Origin: Phallusia mammillata
Taxonomy: Eukaryota; Chordata; Ascidiacea; Phlebobranchia; Ascidiidae
Direction of reading: 5' to 3'
DNA: 64,000 nucleotides
NCBI GenBank assembly: GCA_003260075.1
Contig: QLIY01000033.1
Location: 263,252 to 327,251 of the forward strand
Positions 16,396 to 30,735 of this stretch are shown here, in pieces (position 1 is the stretch's first letter; each line of letters starts with the position of its first letter). A program made the translations under genes and the position numbers. The notes below the pieces were generated by a model. That model worked only from the letters and a program-made list of their open reading frames with translations, did not search any database and was not told where the DNA came from.

Positions 16396-17602
16396 TGTAT
16401 AACAACTAAAAACTAAACATGTTTTAATTTATTGACACACTTGAAGTATACCAACACAGATTTTCCCCCAGGTTCCTAAATTTTCACTGCAAATTTACAA
16501 TCCATTGTTACAAGACAAGGTATTGCTACTGACTCTTTTTGCACAATGCCGAATAAATTAATTGTTTGTTTTTGTCAAGCCCTCAAAATCAACCCCCCTA
16601 TCAAAAGCACAAAGGCTTTTAACTCATTAATAAACCCTGATGCAACTGAAAACATTCGTTTGACTTTTTAATATAGCCAAAAACCAAAAAAACAATCTTT
16701 TGACATGGGTTTTAGTTATCTGCTTGTTTAGGTATCCAAGTATAAATGAGTGTTATAGCTGAGTTAATAAATGTCTAAAATTGATTGAATGTAGTACATT
16801 TAACAGGCAAACTAGAATGATATTTGGCTTGGTTTAAAAGCGGGTCTATCTTTATGTCAAGATTTCTGTTTTCTATGTTATGTTGTGAATTGTGATCAAC
16901 AAAACTCGATCGCCTTGGTACTCATAAGTTATCACAGCGAAGGCACAATTTGTTTAAACACAAATAGCTGCAGACTTGGTATAGTTAACAACATTACACA
17001 CACATCTAAAGAACTATTTGACGTTTACAACTTTCATATCAATCAATTCATGTCAAAGGCTATTTCTTCGGTCACACGTGTTTCCAGAAACAGTCGACAA
17101 GCAGGGAAACCACCTCTCCGAACAATTAAGGAAAAACTGCTAAAGCTTATTTGTCCGTAAAAACTGCTTTGTGCAAACTATCTTTCAAATTAAACTAAAA
17201 AGGTTTGTGAAAATTATGTTAATTTCTGGCATGATATCTAGTAAGTACAAAAGTGTGAACTGATACTAATAAACCCCACTTTTTTATTTTGGGGCCAAAT
17301 TATAATCTATTCGGACACATTACTATCTTGATGTATAACTTTTAAAGTCTCCAGATTTGACACTTGAACATAAGTCGTGTTTAGTAATAGTTTATTTTGT
17401 CGCATCACCTTCGCAGCAAGTTGCACCCAACAACAACTTCGCGAAACACCGTTGCTTGCCGCTAAAACGAAAGGCGAGGAAGAACAATGTACAAAGAACT
17501 AAAATTCTAAAACTACGGGCGACTTTGGCGGTGCGCAATATGACGCAACAACGTTATTGGCCCAAGTGAATATTATTTACATTGTGTTAATAAACATGTT
17601 GC
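16396..17602. other. Interval between nidogen 3' end and NOPCHAP1
   Basis: Contains the nidogen 3' UTR (minus-strand AATAAA at 17391-17396) and the presumed promoter of NOPCHAP1. A somewhat more CpG-containing patch lies at 17395-17570. The plus-strand frames here (71-91 codons) have no family resemblance and read like chance. Confidence 0.5.
17391..17396 (-). terminator. Poly(A) signal of nidogen
   Basis: tttatt on the plus strand, about 210 bases past the nidogen stop codon at 17603-17605. A second candidate lies near 17282. Confidence 0.45.
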
Positions 17603-20600
17603 TTATTGTTCGGTGCAATCAGTGGCTTCAGATGGACATTTACAGACTCGGCCTCCAGCCACTGGCAAACAGAGATGACTGCATCCTCCATACAATCTAC
17701 TGCAGCCGTTTACACCTGTGAAAACAAAGAAAATCAGGGTAAAATTCAGAAGTGAAAAGTTGCTTTTTTGGTTCTAGACCCAGAAGTATATATACATGCG
17801 TATTGTATCCAACTGAAAAAAAGGTCTGAGGCCAACAAAGGTCTACTACAGACAGTTGGTTTTTGAGCAACGTGCTGTATTCCAACCAATTTGGTTACAA
17901 TTCAAAATCTTACCTTGTGCGCATTGCGAATGGGCTATAGCAATCCCGAGAGCCTGGCCATGTGACCCAACGGGTCCACCTGTACTCACAGTTGTGCCAC
18001 TAGTTGTGTCAGCAGCAAACACTCGTCTGTTAACAAAAAAACACGTCTTAAATGAATAGTCCCAAACAATGTAACAATAGAAAATAAGTTTATGAGATAA
18101 GCAGGCAAAAGGTAAACATCAAGAAGAGTAAAAGTATGTTTTGTGTTATATGTCTTACCCTGATCTGTCAGAGAAATAAACCATTCCACCGTCCACATCC
18201 AAACCGAACGGTCGGATTCCGGTTGGCAAGTTTCCTGACGCAATATCGAGCGTCACAGTCCGCTGGCTGCCGTCGAGGTTCATGCATTCGACCCTCTGCC
18301 TCCCACTTCCTAAAACAAATAAACTTCAAGTTTTACGAACGACACTACTGTTAAATACGTAAACACATCTTTAATATTTGTCACTTTAATTTAAACGTCA
18401 ACATATATTTAATGTTTGTCACTTCAATGAAAGCTTTGAAGGAGAGTGAAAAATCTACTAGAATGGCTCCCAAATGAGTTCTATAGGTATTCTCGTGGGT
18501 ATCAGCAAAACAGTTTGACAAAAACCACCAAAGTAAGCTTTCGCACGTAGCCATTAAAAACCACTTGTTTGTAAACCGCAGACATTTTTACTCGCAATTT
18601 ATCAAAATTGATTAAACATGAACCATTTTGGCTTCCAATGGCATTACAAATTTGGCTCCTCGAGGTATTAAAAGATGTATTTAAAGATTAGTGCCAAATA
18701 CAGAGACAGTAAAGTTATTAAATGGAAAGAAAGAAAAAGCAACAGACGCGTTTCTAGTAGGTCACTACACCAGACTCACCAGCGTCAAGATAACAAAGTC
18801 GTCGGTGAAATTGATCGATGGTTACGTCATTGGGTAGGTTAACGCCATCTCGAAGGAAGACTTGCACATCGGTTCCATCAGTGTTGGCTTGCATGATACG
18901 TGGATCTTTCCTATCCCATTCAGTCCAGTAGATTTTACTGCAACGCAAATGTTAAAATTTTCGATTTTCTAAACATCAGATTTTTTCTTCCAAATGCATT
19001 GTTCCATTTCGCTAAACATTTTTTTCTTTTGCGAAATAGCCATAGCGATAACAATGCAATGTTTTGATCCTTCTACATTCAAAACGGTAAAATTTGCACA
19101 AGTATATGACGCTTAAGTAAATTAAGAAAAGAACAGACAAAATAGCAAGAGACTTACGCTCCGAACGGATCAACAGCAATACCACGAGGATCAGAAATTC
19201 CGCTTGAAACCAAAACCATCGGACTAGAACCGTCGGCCCTGGCAACTTTTATCTTGTTCAAACCGGTGTCAGTCCAATAAATGTTGCCCGACACGTAATC
19301 AACCGCAATACCTGCAAATTGGATCAATATGTTAATGTTAAAAGTACAAAAAAGCATTTACAAAGTAACAAGTAGCAATAACGTATTTCTCACTTCCATA
19401 TCGTAACTGAAACCTTTGATGTTTAGACCAATGAAAACACAAGGCCAATATGATTGTTAAATTAGTTTTTCGAACCTTCTGGTCCACGAATTCCAGTCTT
19501 GATAACAGTTTTCCTTGCTGACTCGTCGCTTAGCGGTGCGCTGTAGATTGCACCACCGGCAACATCCGTCCAATATACAGTTTGTTTCGAACAGTCGAAT
19601 GCCACTGCAACAACCGTCTGTCCTGCCCGGGCGAAAATCCTCTCAGCAACACTACTTGTGGTAATCGGCAGTAGCACCGAGTTGTAGCCCATACCTGCAA
19701 ATCAAGGACCAAAACTTTAGACACAATAAATTTAAATCAACATATATATTCGCGTGATATCAGAGAATTGTAAAAGTGGGTGCTTGTAGTTATCTTCCTT
19801 TTAAAATGTTTTAAGATCGTTATGAGTTATGTTTTTCAAATACTTATCGTTGTTGTATTGACTAATAAAAAGATATGATTTGCATCAAACTTTTGTTTTG
19901 ACTGTTACTATTTGCGTTTTAAACTTGTTGCAGCAGTTTTTGTGTAAGCTTTAGCTTTTTAAGATTTTTTTTCAAGACAATCACTTCAAATAGTTTTCTG
20001 ACTTAAAAGTGCATGTTGCAATACTTACCCTTGGCAAAGATAAGTTGTGCGGCCAAATCCGATCTGGGTTGAGTGACTGTTTAGATACAAAAGCACGAGT
20101 TAGAATATACAGATCGTTATATACTTACAAAAAGAAACGAAAAACCTTGAGTTTAACAAATTAAAGTTCTTACGTCTGTCGCAATCAAGATTTGCGATTG
20201 TGATTGATTCTGGATTCTCTGTGTTGATTCTGGTATTTGGGACTTCTAATCCATTCTGGTCCGCGCAGTAACAAGAACGGCTGTTTACATCGCACTGAAA
20301 AAATCTTGGTTTACTTCAGGTCAAACGCGCAGAATACTCGGGGTTAACTTATTGTCAACTTTAAGTAGCGAAGTTCACGATACTTGTGTAGTAAAGTTAC
20401 AGGTCAAATTAGTTCTTTTTGGATAAATTTACCTGTACTCTTGCGTAGTTGCCGCTGTCATCACATTGTGGGACAAAATTGTTGGTTCCAACAAAAATAT
20501 TTTCGGTGTCGGCGTAGTAAGCTGTCAGCTGACACGTCGTCAAACCTGCAAGAAATTGAAATTTGTTGAAACACAACGTGCCAGCAACTCTAACCATGTG

Positions 20601-23600
20601 ATATTTTTGCAGAGTATGTTTAGGACCAATACCTTTTACCAACCACAACAATTTCCAAAATTAGCACTGAGTGGTAAAAACGCAATTACGAAAGTCAAAT
20701 TTGTTAATCGCATTTTTGAGCATTGATTCCTGAAAACACTCGAACTAATTTAATCCACACCAACACAGATGCAAATCACGTTTGTCTTTTTAATGAGTTG
20801 ACTACTTACACTGTGGTTGGTCGCGATGTCTTGATACTTCGACGCCGTTGAAGTCAACGCACAAATAGTATCCAGACGGGTGGTACTGGAGAGGCTCATA
20901 GGCGCCAGCAAGTGTACACAACGGCTGGAAGATAGGTCCACGCGAGGGGTCGCTAGCCTGACCCTGTGTGGCTTCCCAACGATCTGTTTGACACTGGGTT
21001 AGACCTGTAGGAGGACTTGGGGGCTGAGGGACTGGAGTACTTTCTTGAATCCTTTGTGGATCTGAATAATGTAAATGTTTTCCTTAAATCTTATTTTTTT
21101 GACATTTGTTGAACAGGATTGAAGACAAAACCGCAAAGTTATATTGAGTCATTATATTCTAAACCATAGCTACCCAAACCAGACGGTACTGGTCATTCTG
21201 GTACATTGTTAATCTGGTGTGTAATACAAACTTTGGTTAAACAACAAATTATGTTTTGGCAAAGCGGTTTTTTATCACAAAATATAGTGTAAAATTAGGC
21301 AGAGACGTTTAATGTCCTGGTCTAGACAAACGGTTCCAAGTTGAGTGCGAGTCTTTACAATTGCTAACTTGAGTTCTGTTTTCGGTTCGAGTTTCTGTTA
21401 ATAGACATATGATGAATTTACCTGAGCAATCCAGTTGGAATCCGAATCCAGGCTGGGTCATGGTGCTTTCAATTATGCCTCCGAGCTCTGTTTCCACGCA
21501 CCAACACACTTGCGTGAATCCGTTGCACTGTCGAGGGGCAAATGAGCCATCAGCCATACAATCCGGATGCTCTGGGCCATCCTGGAGGCCAGGATTTGTT
21601 TTAATGATCTCATCCACTTCCGCATATTGACGCTGACATTCAGTCATGTCCGGAGATTGCACTGAAGAAGTTGGTAAGTGTTCAAAATTGTCCATACACG
21701 ATGTTGTCGTGCTTGTGGTGAGAAGCTTTTATGTTATTAAAGTGAAAAGCAACTTGCATTGCTGTTAGCCTTAGCAAATAGCTTCTACATAATAAAAATT
21801 ATCGAAACCAAAATATCAAAAAATGTTGTAAAGTTTGAAGACTATTTCCTGGTAGGTTTTTGCTCTCAAATGCTTGCAGTCTTTACTTTTGTACAAACAA
21901 CGACTGTCACTAACGCTTTAGGAAACCACAACTCACGTTTATAGATTCTTACACAAAAGCTCATGTTATTCGGAAATTAATCACGACTCACCAACAGTTT
22001 TTGTGCAAACTATTCCGTTTCCTTCGAATCCAGGGTTGCAGGCACATTGAAACGAACCTTCTATGTTTGTGCAAACTGCCTCCGCATCGCAATTGTGACG
22101 GTTTTCCAAACATTCGTCCAAATCTGTAAAAAAATCATATTTATTGTATTTGTTTGCTCTACAATTGCCCCCCAAAAACTATTTTCTTCTCAAAGTCGTG
22201 TCAAATGCCACAAAGGGCCGTTTTGAGCATATTTTAACCATTCACTCTATTCGTTATAATATATGTCTACATTTGTATTTATGTCTCTACGAAACAGCAC
22301 AAGCACGAAACGCAAAGACGCGCCCTACAGATCAAATATGTACGTCAAATGAGCAGGTTGCTTTTTTAATTTGGCTTTTTCAAACATTTAAACTATTATT
22401 TATTAAAACAATTTTTATCGGCCAATAAATCCACTCTCAAGTCTAATTGAAAACACACCTTCGCAGTGCTGTCCATCATAATAGTAACCAGATTGACAAT
22501 TGCAGCTGTACGTTGAACCAATGCTGACACAACTACCTGCGCCGCATGGACCGTTAGAGCACGGATCTGCTGGTGTAGGCTCCACTTGGATTTCTATTTG
22601 AAAATAAATTCTTTCCATGATCATTTTTGTATTTAGGAAGTGCAAGACTTAAACATTTATCAAAAACACCCGTAAGAACATTCAAACTCTCTGTTTACAA
22701 TAAAAAAACATCACCAATTTTGAATGGTGCATCGAAATACTGGTTTCGATTCACGTGACATAATCGACCAATCAGATCTTACCTTGACATTCGCCCACTT
22801 CATTTTGTTCGAAACCTTGATTGCACTCGCAATAGTACGATCCCTGTGCGGTGTCAATGCACGTTGAGTTAGGAGGGCATCTAGCTGTTGCGCATGCCCT
22901 AACCGACACACATGACCGTCCGTCGCCGACGTATCCGTTTACACACCGACACGTGTATTCAGCGCCTGCTTGTGGCTCGCATACCGCGTTGACGTCACAG
23001 TCGTGAGTGGCTGTGACGCAAGGATTCGGAACTACAGCGCCATCTGAAAAAATGTGTTACGATTTTTGGCGATAATTTTTTTTTTGGAAAAATTTGTCGA
23101 TTATTGCTTAATGAATGTAGTGTATTTAATTCGTTTGTAGGGTAAAATAATAAAATGCTTAAATTTGTACTATTTGTTTCATGTTTTTTTACCTGCCACA
23201 GTAATTTGGTTGTTCATCGCAAATCTCACATTGTCGTCGAATTCCTGATAATTGAGGAAAATTCCAAAGACCTTTAGGGTTAGCTCGTTTGGAATCTAAA
23301 CAACAAAATTACCTTAAGCCAAACTAATGCAACACAGAAAACGTAGAGCCAGAACAAGGCGAGTTTTACTTTTGTAATTTACTCAACAAACCGGCGTCAA
23401 CTTTAGATTAGCAAGAAACTTATTTTTTTTTTAAACTTTCGGAAAAGTTATATTATTGTGGCCCAGACCCACTCACGTGATTTGACGCTTCAGCGCATTC
23501 GTGAAAGATTATTGTTTGTGTGACGTCATAGGTGTATGACGTATCGTTGACTGTGTACGTGCGACGGGCAGAACTGGAAATTTGACCTAAAGATGCAAAA

Positions 23601-26600
23601 AAATCAAGGCTTTGTAAGTTGAAGAAAAGAATGTAGAATACAGGCTAAAAACAGTTTTTTTGTTCCATTTTTAACCTCAAAGGGTGACAATCGCCCGTTT
23701 AATTAATCAAATTGCCTGTTATGTTTCCGTTTTTTTCGGTTTCAAGCAAACTATGACAAATTGCATTGATAGGTTAAAGTAATAGACAGACAATGCAATC
23801 AAAAGGGCCCAATAAAGAGGTCTAAAACATCATTGTATGTATCTAGAAAGTGTGGAAACCTATCTCAAGAAAACGCTAGGACGAACGAAAGTCAAATGCC
23901 GAAATCAAACTGGGCCGGTTTAAGATAACATGTCAGTGCCAACAAAAGTTCTCCAATTGATACGGTGTGTGTTCAAGTCGGCAAAATACAAAAGAAGCAC
24001 TTCTAGACCCTTTAAGCTTTATATTCATTGCAAATGGAGATTGCCTGAATGTTGTATCAGCAAGCCGGCACTGAAAGCTGAAATTTGCTGACATAGGATT
24101 GTTTCTTTTGTGGATTAAAATTACTGAGCCGGCTTCTGGTCTGCAAAATGCTTTGCTGCAATTGACACTTTCTTTTATGCAAAGAACTAAATGTGGGTTT
24201 TTGCCAAATTTTTTCTTTTGAAAAATATTCCAACCTTATATCAGATAGCAACCATTTATTACACCCTTCAAAATTCCATCGGGTTAAAACAAGGCAGTTT
24301 AATTCAATTCAGCTGACGAATTTAAATACTGCATCTTATTGAGCAAAGGTTTTTCAGCTAAAGGAGGGTCCTGTTTTTTTTTTGTTTTTTTTTAAAAAAA
24401 CGGGGGACTTCAAAGGCAGCAAAAATTAGATTAGAATCACAATTTCAAATTCGTAGGATATTTGAAAGCTGAGATATTCATCTATTTGGTATTTATTAAA
24501 ATATATTGATACAAAGGGTGGGTTTTGATGGTTTGAAATATGGCGTATATCAATTGGTCGTGTTTTGGTGTGTTATATGCATTTTTATCAAGCAATATTG
24601 GTTAACTTGATCAAGACACAAGCTCTTAGAAAAAGAACCTTTAAACTTGGCTATTTTGCGTATATTGCACAAACATTATTGCATACCTTGTCCATTTCGA
24701 GTGTATGTCTCCACTAATTCACCAATCTTGACGATTTCATTAGCTTGGATATCAGGGATTATCCCGACGAAATCTGTCTTGCTGAGAACAATGGGTACCT
24801 CGCCTTCCATCGAAATCCCATAAAACTTCTGCCTTAGGTCAAAGTGGTAACCGCCCTCAGTGTACTTCACCGAAACTCGCCGTTGGAAGTTTCCACCTGC
24901 AATTTCAAATTGTTGTCAAATTTGAGTTGAATTTACCATCATATAGCTTTCTTGCTATGGCAACATTTTGCCAATCCTGTTTTGTTTTTTTGTGGATATT
25001 AAAGCGATGTATATTGCTGACGGAAATCATAAAAACACATGACTGAAATTTCTTGTCTGTATTTTTCATCTGCCAAAATCTTAAATTAAACTTCACGGTA
25101 TCAAAATTAAGTTTTTGCGCTATGGTGAAATCCCAGAAGCGGAAGGTGAAATCGCCAGGGACGTAATATTTTAATAACGTGACGGGGACCACCAGCGATG
25201 CCACAAAAAAGTTTTATGAGACAAATAACTATTTAGTCAAGTCCAGAGCGCTTTTCATTTTGAAAACGGCCTTTCAAAAAATCCTTTATTTTAAATAGGT
25301 GTCTGAAATACAAAGAATTTGTTGTAAATAAAACATTCACCCTTGCCATATATGTAAATGAAAGTTTTGAATTGGTAATGGGATTTGGATACTGCACATT
25401 AAACTAGAGTAAAAAGGCAGAAAAAGGTCAAAACAAAAAGCTTTTCGGCAGAGTAATTGATGGTAACAACCCAAACTTTTTATATTTTCTCCAATAAACA
25501 AAATCTGTTCAAAAAAACAAGGGGTCGGTGTAACATATTCTCCTGTGTTTATCCCTTCTAATGTAAGAAAATGATCGGGTATAATTTGCACCAAATACTA
25601 TACCTGTATAATGAAATCCGTTTGCCGCAGATGGTCCACTGTCCGCAAACAGCCAGCCGACAATTTCGCCGATGACCGACATCGGTTGCAAAGCTCTGCC
25701 CAGACCGGGAGTCACACCGCTTATTGCTGTGTAAGCTCGGCCCTGATTGGGTATGACGTACGAGTGGAAATGTACGTCGCTTACTCGAGTCCGATTGACA
25801 ACCCCGGTTGTCCTGTCCTTCACATCAACCACTCCACTAACGTTCCCATTAGCTCTAACAGGGGCATCTAAAAATGAAATATCGGTTGTTTATTTGTTGA
25901 ATGCTTTTTGGTTTGTTATTTAGCACCTTTTTTTGATTGNGTCTTGGTGATATTACTCGAGTCCGATTGACAACCCCGGTTGTCCTGTCCTTTACGTCAA
26001 CCACGCCACTGACGTTCCCATTAGCTCTAACAGGGGCGTCTAAAAATGAAATATCGGTTGTTTATTTGTTGAATGCTTTTTTGTTTGTTATTTAGCACCT
26101 TTTTTTGATTGAATGACGGAAGTTACCGTTTTTAAACAAAATTTATACATTTACATACCTACTTTTCTTAATAGCATTATAAACTTAAAATTTTGAACAC
26201 CAATTTATCCTAATTTTGTTACCATAGTTGCTGTATATACAGTGATTTCACGAAATATTTACACCAATATGTCTTGAGAAGGACATTTACCATCTGCTAA
26301 GCAAACTTTTCCGTTCCCGAAAAAATTGTGGTTGGGGGGGGGGGCACATCAACCACTCCACTAACGTTCCCATTAGCTCTAACAGGGGCATCTAAAAATG
26401 AAATATCGGTTGTTTATTTGTTGAATGCTTTTTGGTTTGTTATTTTGCACCTTTTTTGATTGAATGACGGAAGTCCCAGTTTTTAAACAAAATTTACTCA
26501 TTTACATACATATTACCTAAATAACAGGCATCTTCAGTATCCTGTGCTAATACATTTTTTAGCATCAAAACTTCATATTTGGAGCACCAATTTACCCTTA

Positions 26601-29600
26601 CTTTTGTTAATAAAATTGCTGTATATCTACAGTGGTTAAATATTTACACCAATATGTCTTGAAAAGGACATTTACCATCCGCTAAGCAAACTTTTCCGTT
26701 CCCGAAAAAATTGTCGTTGCACTTGCAGCAAAATCCGGTGGGATGACCTGCACAGCGGGAGTTGGGATCAGGACAAGGATCCTGAACCCTTGAACAATAA
26801 TCACGTGAGGGGTCATTCCGGGTCACTACATCATCGACTTCATCAGTTACTGTAAAAAAAAACGTTTTTATTCTCGGGTATTTTACATTTTTCAAAAAGA
26901 AGTATTTTATTCTGCTTTTTCAACATTTTTTTTGCGCTAATATTAGTAACATGCTGTAAATTAACAACAACTTTTTGAATGGCCCTTTTGAGGGGCTTGC
27001 AATTCATTTTTTTTAAATTATCAGTGTTGTAGGTCATTGTGCCCACAAATCCTATATATAGTGTTGTATAAGTACAGAGCATACCGCTAAACAAATTTTG
27101 CAAAACGGTTAGGTTAAAGAAGTCCTCGGCTTGTTTATTCTCAGTTCTTCGAATGAAAATACAAAACTATAAAAATATACAAAACTTCGAACTGCAACGT
27201 TTTGCACACATGACACAATAAAACCAATTTAGTCTATATTTTCGGATGGTGAGCTATACCTATTTTTACAGAAAGAGATTTCAACTCTTGTAACTTACAT
27301 GTGACATCCTGGACATTGATAAGATGGTTTGTCTGTCGTTTGCGGTGCCGAGCACCTTGTGGCGTAATAACGTCACGGTTTTGACGTACACCTTCGCCTC
27401 CGATTTGGAATATCCATTCTCCGTTTTGTGCTGTGTTTCTGTAACTGCAACATCACAATAATTATATTTAAACATATATTGGTTTAATTGGCTGAAAATA
27501 CAGTTTATTAAACCTCGTAACTTTATTTCGAAGTCTAGTGTGACAAAACTAATAACTTTAGTAAATTTTAGGCATAATGGTAAGAGTTAAAATGGTACAT
27601 CGGAAAAAATGTATCACAAATATAACTTTCTGATTCAATTATATGCAGCGTTTTCAAAACGTTAAGTTTGGTCAAGGTTAACGTAATAAAAAGAAAAATA
27701 GACTCACTCAACCAAGCTGTCGACTGGGAACATTTCAAGAAAATTGTTTGGCCCTTCGTTGAATCCAGCTCTAAACAACGCAAGAATTAAAACGGAAAAT
27801 TCAAGTGTTGTAGAAAAAAATTGTGAACGTGAACGTTAAAGATTTATAATGTTAACCCTACATTGAAAAAAAAACTTGTCCATTTGCGTGAGTTTGGTTG
27901 AAGCAAAACTACAACAACTTACCTGGCGCGGAAGATTGGATCGTTCAATGCTTTATCGTCCAGTGACGCTCCCATCTTCTGCTCGGGATAAAGGAAAATT
28001 GCGTATGTGTCTCGGCCGTTTGACACGAGGACTAATTGGAACGTGAAACTTGCGACCTAAAAGAAACAAAAATAAATAAATCCTAAAGTATTTAAACCCG
28101 TGATTCTAAATCAATAAACAAAGATGCAAAAATAGGCAAATTTTATGTCCAAAACCAAAATGGCTTACGTTTGTCCATGGCCATAAATGACATACAAAAT
28201 TATACTTTTAAAGTCCATATTGTTTGATAAAGAATAAACAGTCAGAGACCTATGGAAGGTTGATCAAAAAGCTTTGATTTAAAAAGTTAAACAATCTTGA
28301 CAAGAGTAGGTATTTTTCTTTTCCTTTTTAGTGCTGTTCCTTTTAATCTACTGATCGCGCAATCATGAAAAATAAACTATATTTTATTTTTGTGTCTTAC
28401 CTGATTGTCCAAAGATTCTCCTTCCACATCCTTCCACGTTACAACAAACGCAGATTCTGCTTCGAAATCAGTTGCGCCGCCAAAAGCCCTCCTGACGTCG
28501 CTGGTTGCCCTTGACAACGTTTCCTCGTCATGGTGCTCGTAGAAAAATACCTCACCGCGATTTGTTGTGTCCAGGTCGGCCATGTAGGGAGCCAGAAGTG
28601 TTTCTCCAAACGGAAAGTCCTGATGAGGAGCATCGCTTGTGTCCGGTTCGAACGAAATGTATCCGTCCACGTGAACCTTTTTGCATTAAAAATTGCTTTA
28701 GGATTTTTTGGCGGAATTTAGCTGATAAATTGCTTTCTGATAATCGGCATTTTTTTAAAGTAGTATGTCTGTGTGATGAAGCCGAATTTTTTTTACCTAA
28801 TCGCTTTTCGAAACAACATTGTTGTTTATCAATCAGTCGAATTTCCCGTTATTATTCGCCAGGCTCATTTAAGGCGTTTAAAACAGTATTATACCCACTG
28901 AATGCAAATTAGTTAATTGCAGCATTGATAAAACATTGCGTTTGAAAGCTTATGACTAACGAAGTGTAAGAAATTTGTTTGCGAAACAAATGCAGAAATT
29001 ATCTTTTGAAACCTCTTAACGTAAAGCACTAGTTTAGGGCGGAAATCATTGAATAGTCCCGTAAGTTTTTCAGTCGGTACGGCAATTATCAGTGTGTTAA
29101 ACATCAGGTTGCTGCACCGCAAAAATGTTTGCACAGTCAGCCTAGGCGTCTCAATCCGACGAACATGCGCCGCTTATGCTTATACTAAAGAGAGCTACCT
29201 TTGGTTTCCTTGGGCAGCGAAGGGAAACCGGCCTTCGAAGCTTCCGAGAGCTCAAACATGTCTGAGCCCTGAAAAATCCGTTGTCTTGCCGCTCCGCTGC
29301 GCTCTGGCCTTGATCGCGCCAAAACTAGGTCGCCAATTGGGACGCAACAATGCCATTGTGATGTCACACAAACAATAATGACCCAAGGACCGTAATTTCG
29401 CGCCGGATTGTTAAATGACAGTTATCTTGAAAGAGCTTCCCGACAGACTATTCAGGTCGTCGGAGTTTTTATTTGCATCGTTAAGTTTTAGGGGCGAAAA
29501 AACAAAGGCGATCTAGATGTAGAATGCGCCAGGGTTCCATAACCCACATACCCCGCAATTAAATATACAAACTCTGAAGGGATGCCGTCTAGCCCAAAGT

Positions 29601-30735
29601 GATTATGCTTGACACATAAAGTTTAAACACGGTCTACCCTGGAAATATTATTAACCACAAATTTGAGCTTATGTCTGGATGAACTGTGGTTTGCAATGGA
29701 ATGTCGTTTGTTCGCTGTTACAAATACCCCTACAATAAAATTGCCTGTTTGCAGCAAAGCGCACTTGTTCAGGTAAGTGCTACAATCGGAAAAGTTAGCA
29801 ATTACCGCTTGTTTTTGTCCGATAAAGCTATAACTGGGGGGGGGGGTGTCTGGATGAACAGTGGTTTGCAATGGAATGTCGTTTGTTCGCTGTTATAAAT
29901 ACCCCTACAATAAAATTACTTGTTGCAGCAAAGCGCACTTGTTCAGGTAAGTACTACAATCGGAAAAGTTAGCAATTATCGCTTGTTTTTGTCCGATAAA
30001 GCTATAACTTTAAACCTGACATTTTGTTCGACATTTTGTAAATCAATGAAATTTTCGGGCGGTTTGCAATGAGAAATCAAAAGAAAAAAAATTTAAAACA
30101 TGTAATGGCATTTCAGTCGGTAGAAATTTGCATAACACATTGCACAATCTCTTTTTTGCAAAAAAAAACTAAATTAAGATTGTAGTGACTTGTGATTATT
30201 TACATAAGGGGGGGGGGTAATGAAATTTTCGGGCGGTTTGCAATGAGAAATCAAAAGAAAAAAATTTTGAAACATGTACCCTAAAGTGTGCAATGTAGTT
30301 TATTGTCGTATTTTGTGCTCATTTTTAAATTACTGATTGCCGTCTTGTGGACATTAAACTTTTAGTAGGTGAAACGAAACGTGTGTAATGGCATTCAGTC
30401 GGTAGAAATTTGCATAACATTGCACAATCTCTTTTTTGCAAAAAAAAAACTAAATTAAGATTGTAGTGACTTGTGATTATTTACATAATTTCAAGTGTCA
30501 TAATCAAACCCACTTGCTTGTTAAGTTGTAAAACAAAAGAAAAACTCACCCATAAATAATCGTATTCATTGTTGTAAAACTTTGCAGGAGTAGCTAATGC
30601 AATCCTCGGTGATTTCCTCAAATCTCCATGGTTTAATTTAGCGGAAAGCCTTCCACCGTGCGGATACAAGTCCTTAACAGTCACCGCGTCCACAAACGCA
30701 ACTGCGACAAGGAGGAGTAACGTAGACCTAAACAT
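17603..30735 (-). CDS. NID: Nidogen (entactin), basement-membrane linker glycoprotein
   Basis: Twenty-four coding exons: 30550-30735, 28401-28676, 27923-28056, 27708-27770, 27299-27444, 26676-26849, 25604-25867, 24687-24896, 23477-23586, 23193-23295, 22783-23043, 22459-22593, 21992-22123, 21422-21661, 20810-21061, 20433-20545, 20174-20294, 20029-20076, 19476-19694, 19158-19311, 18780-18937, 18159-18309, 17914-18026, 17603-17715. They total 3876 bases, 1291 residues (human NID1 1247). Nidogen links laminin and collagen IV networks outside the cell. Domains: signal peptide 1-17 (MFRSTLLLLVAVAFVDA), NIDO about 63-235, an EGF about 290-326, G2F barrel about 327-555, four EGF-like modules 556-731 (one calcium-binding, starting DLDEC), three thyroglobulin type-1 modules 732-973, a six-bladed YWTD propeller about 974-1250 (IYWTD, VYWTD, IYWTE) and a final EGF ending DCTEQ. 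Start is the ATG at 30735; an upstream in-frame GTG is ignored. A basic RHRKR motif lies in the linker at 252-256. Part of the first G2F exon is repeated by assembly seams near 25940-26470. Confidence 0.95.
25780..26470. repeat. NID: Nidogen G2F exon end present three times (assembly seams)
   Basis: The acceptor end of exon 25604-25867 and its flanking intron recur after the n at 25940 (about 25956-26115) and again after the G run 26334-26344 (26345-26470). A fragment of the EGF exon at 26676 is also repeated at about 26284-26333. Copies differ by SNPs. None of the extra pieces is a complete exon with both splice sites. Confidence 0.8.
28677..30549 (-). other. NID: Nidogen intron 1 with two stitched duplications
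   Basis: The longest nidogen intron (1.9 kb). 29672-29835 is repeated at 29847-30008 across eleven Gs (29836-29846). 30045-30207 is repeated at 30219-30480 across ten Gs (30208-30217); the second copy has an extra segment of about 100 bases, as expected of a haplotype indel. A 135-codon plus-strand frame overlapping the NIDO exon is a shadow. Confidence 0.7.

Noticed and set aside
28505-28912. 135-codon plus-strand frame over the nidogen NIDO exon
   Set aside because: It is antisense to a well-supported exon and has no family resemblance.
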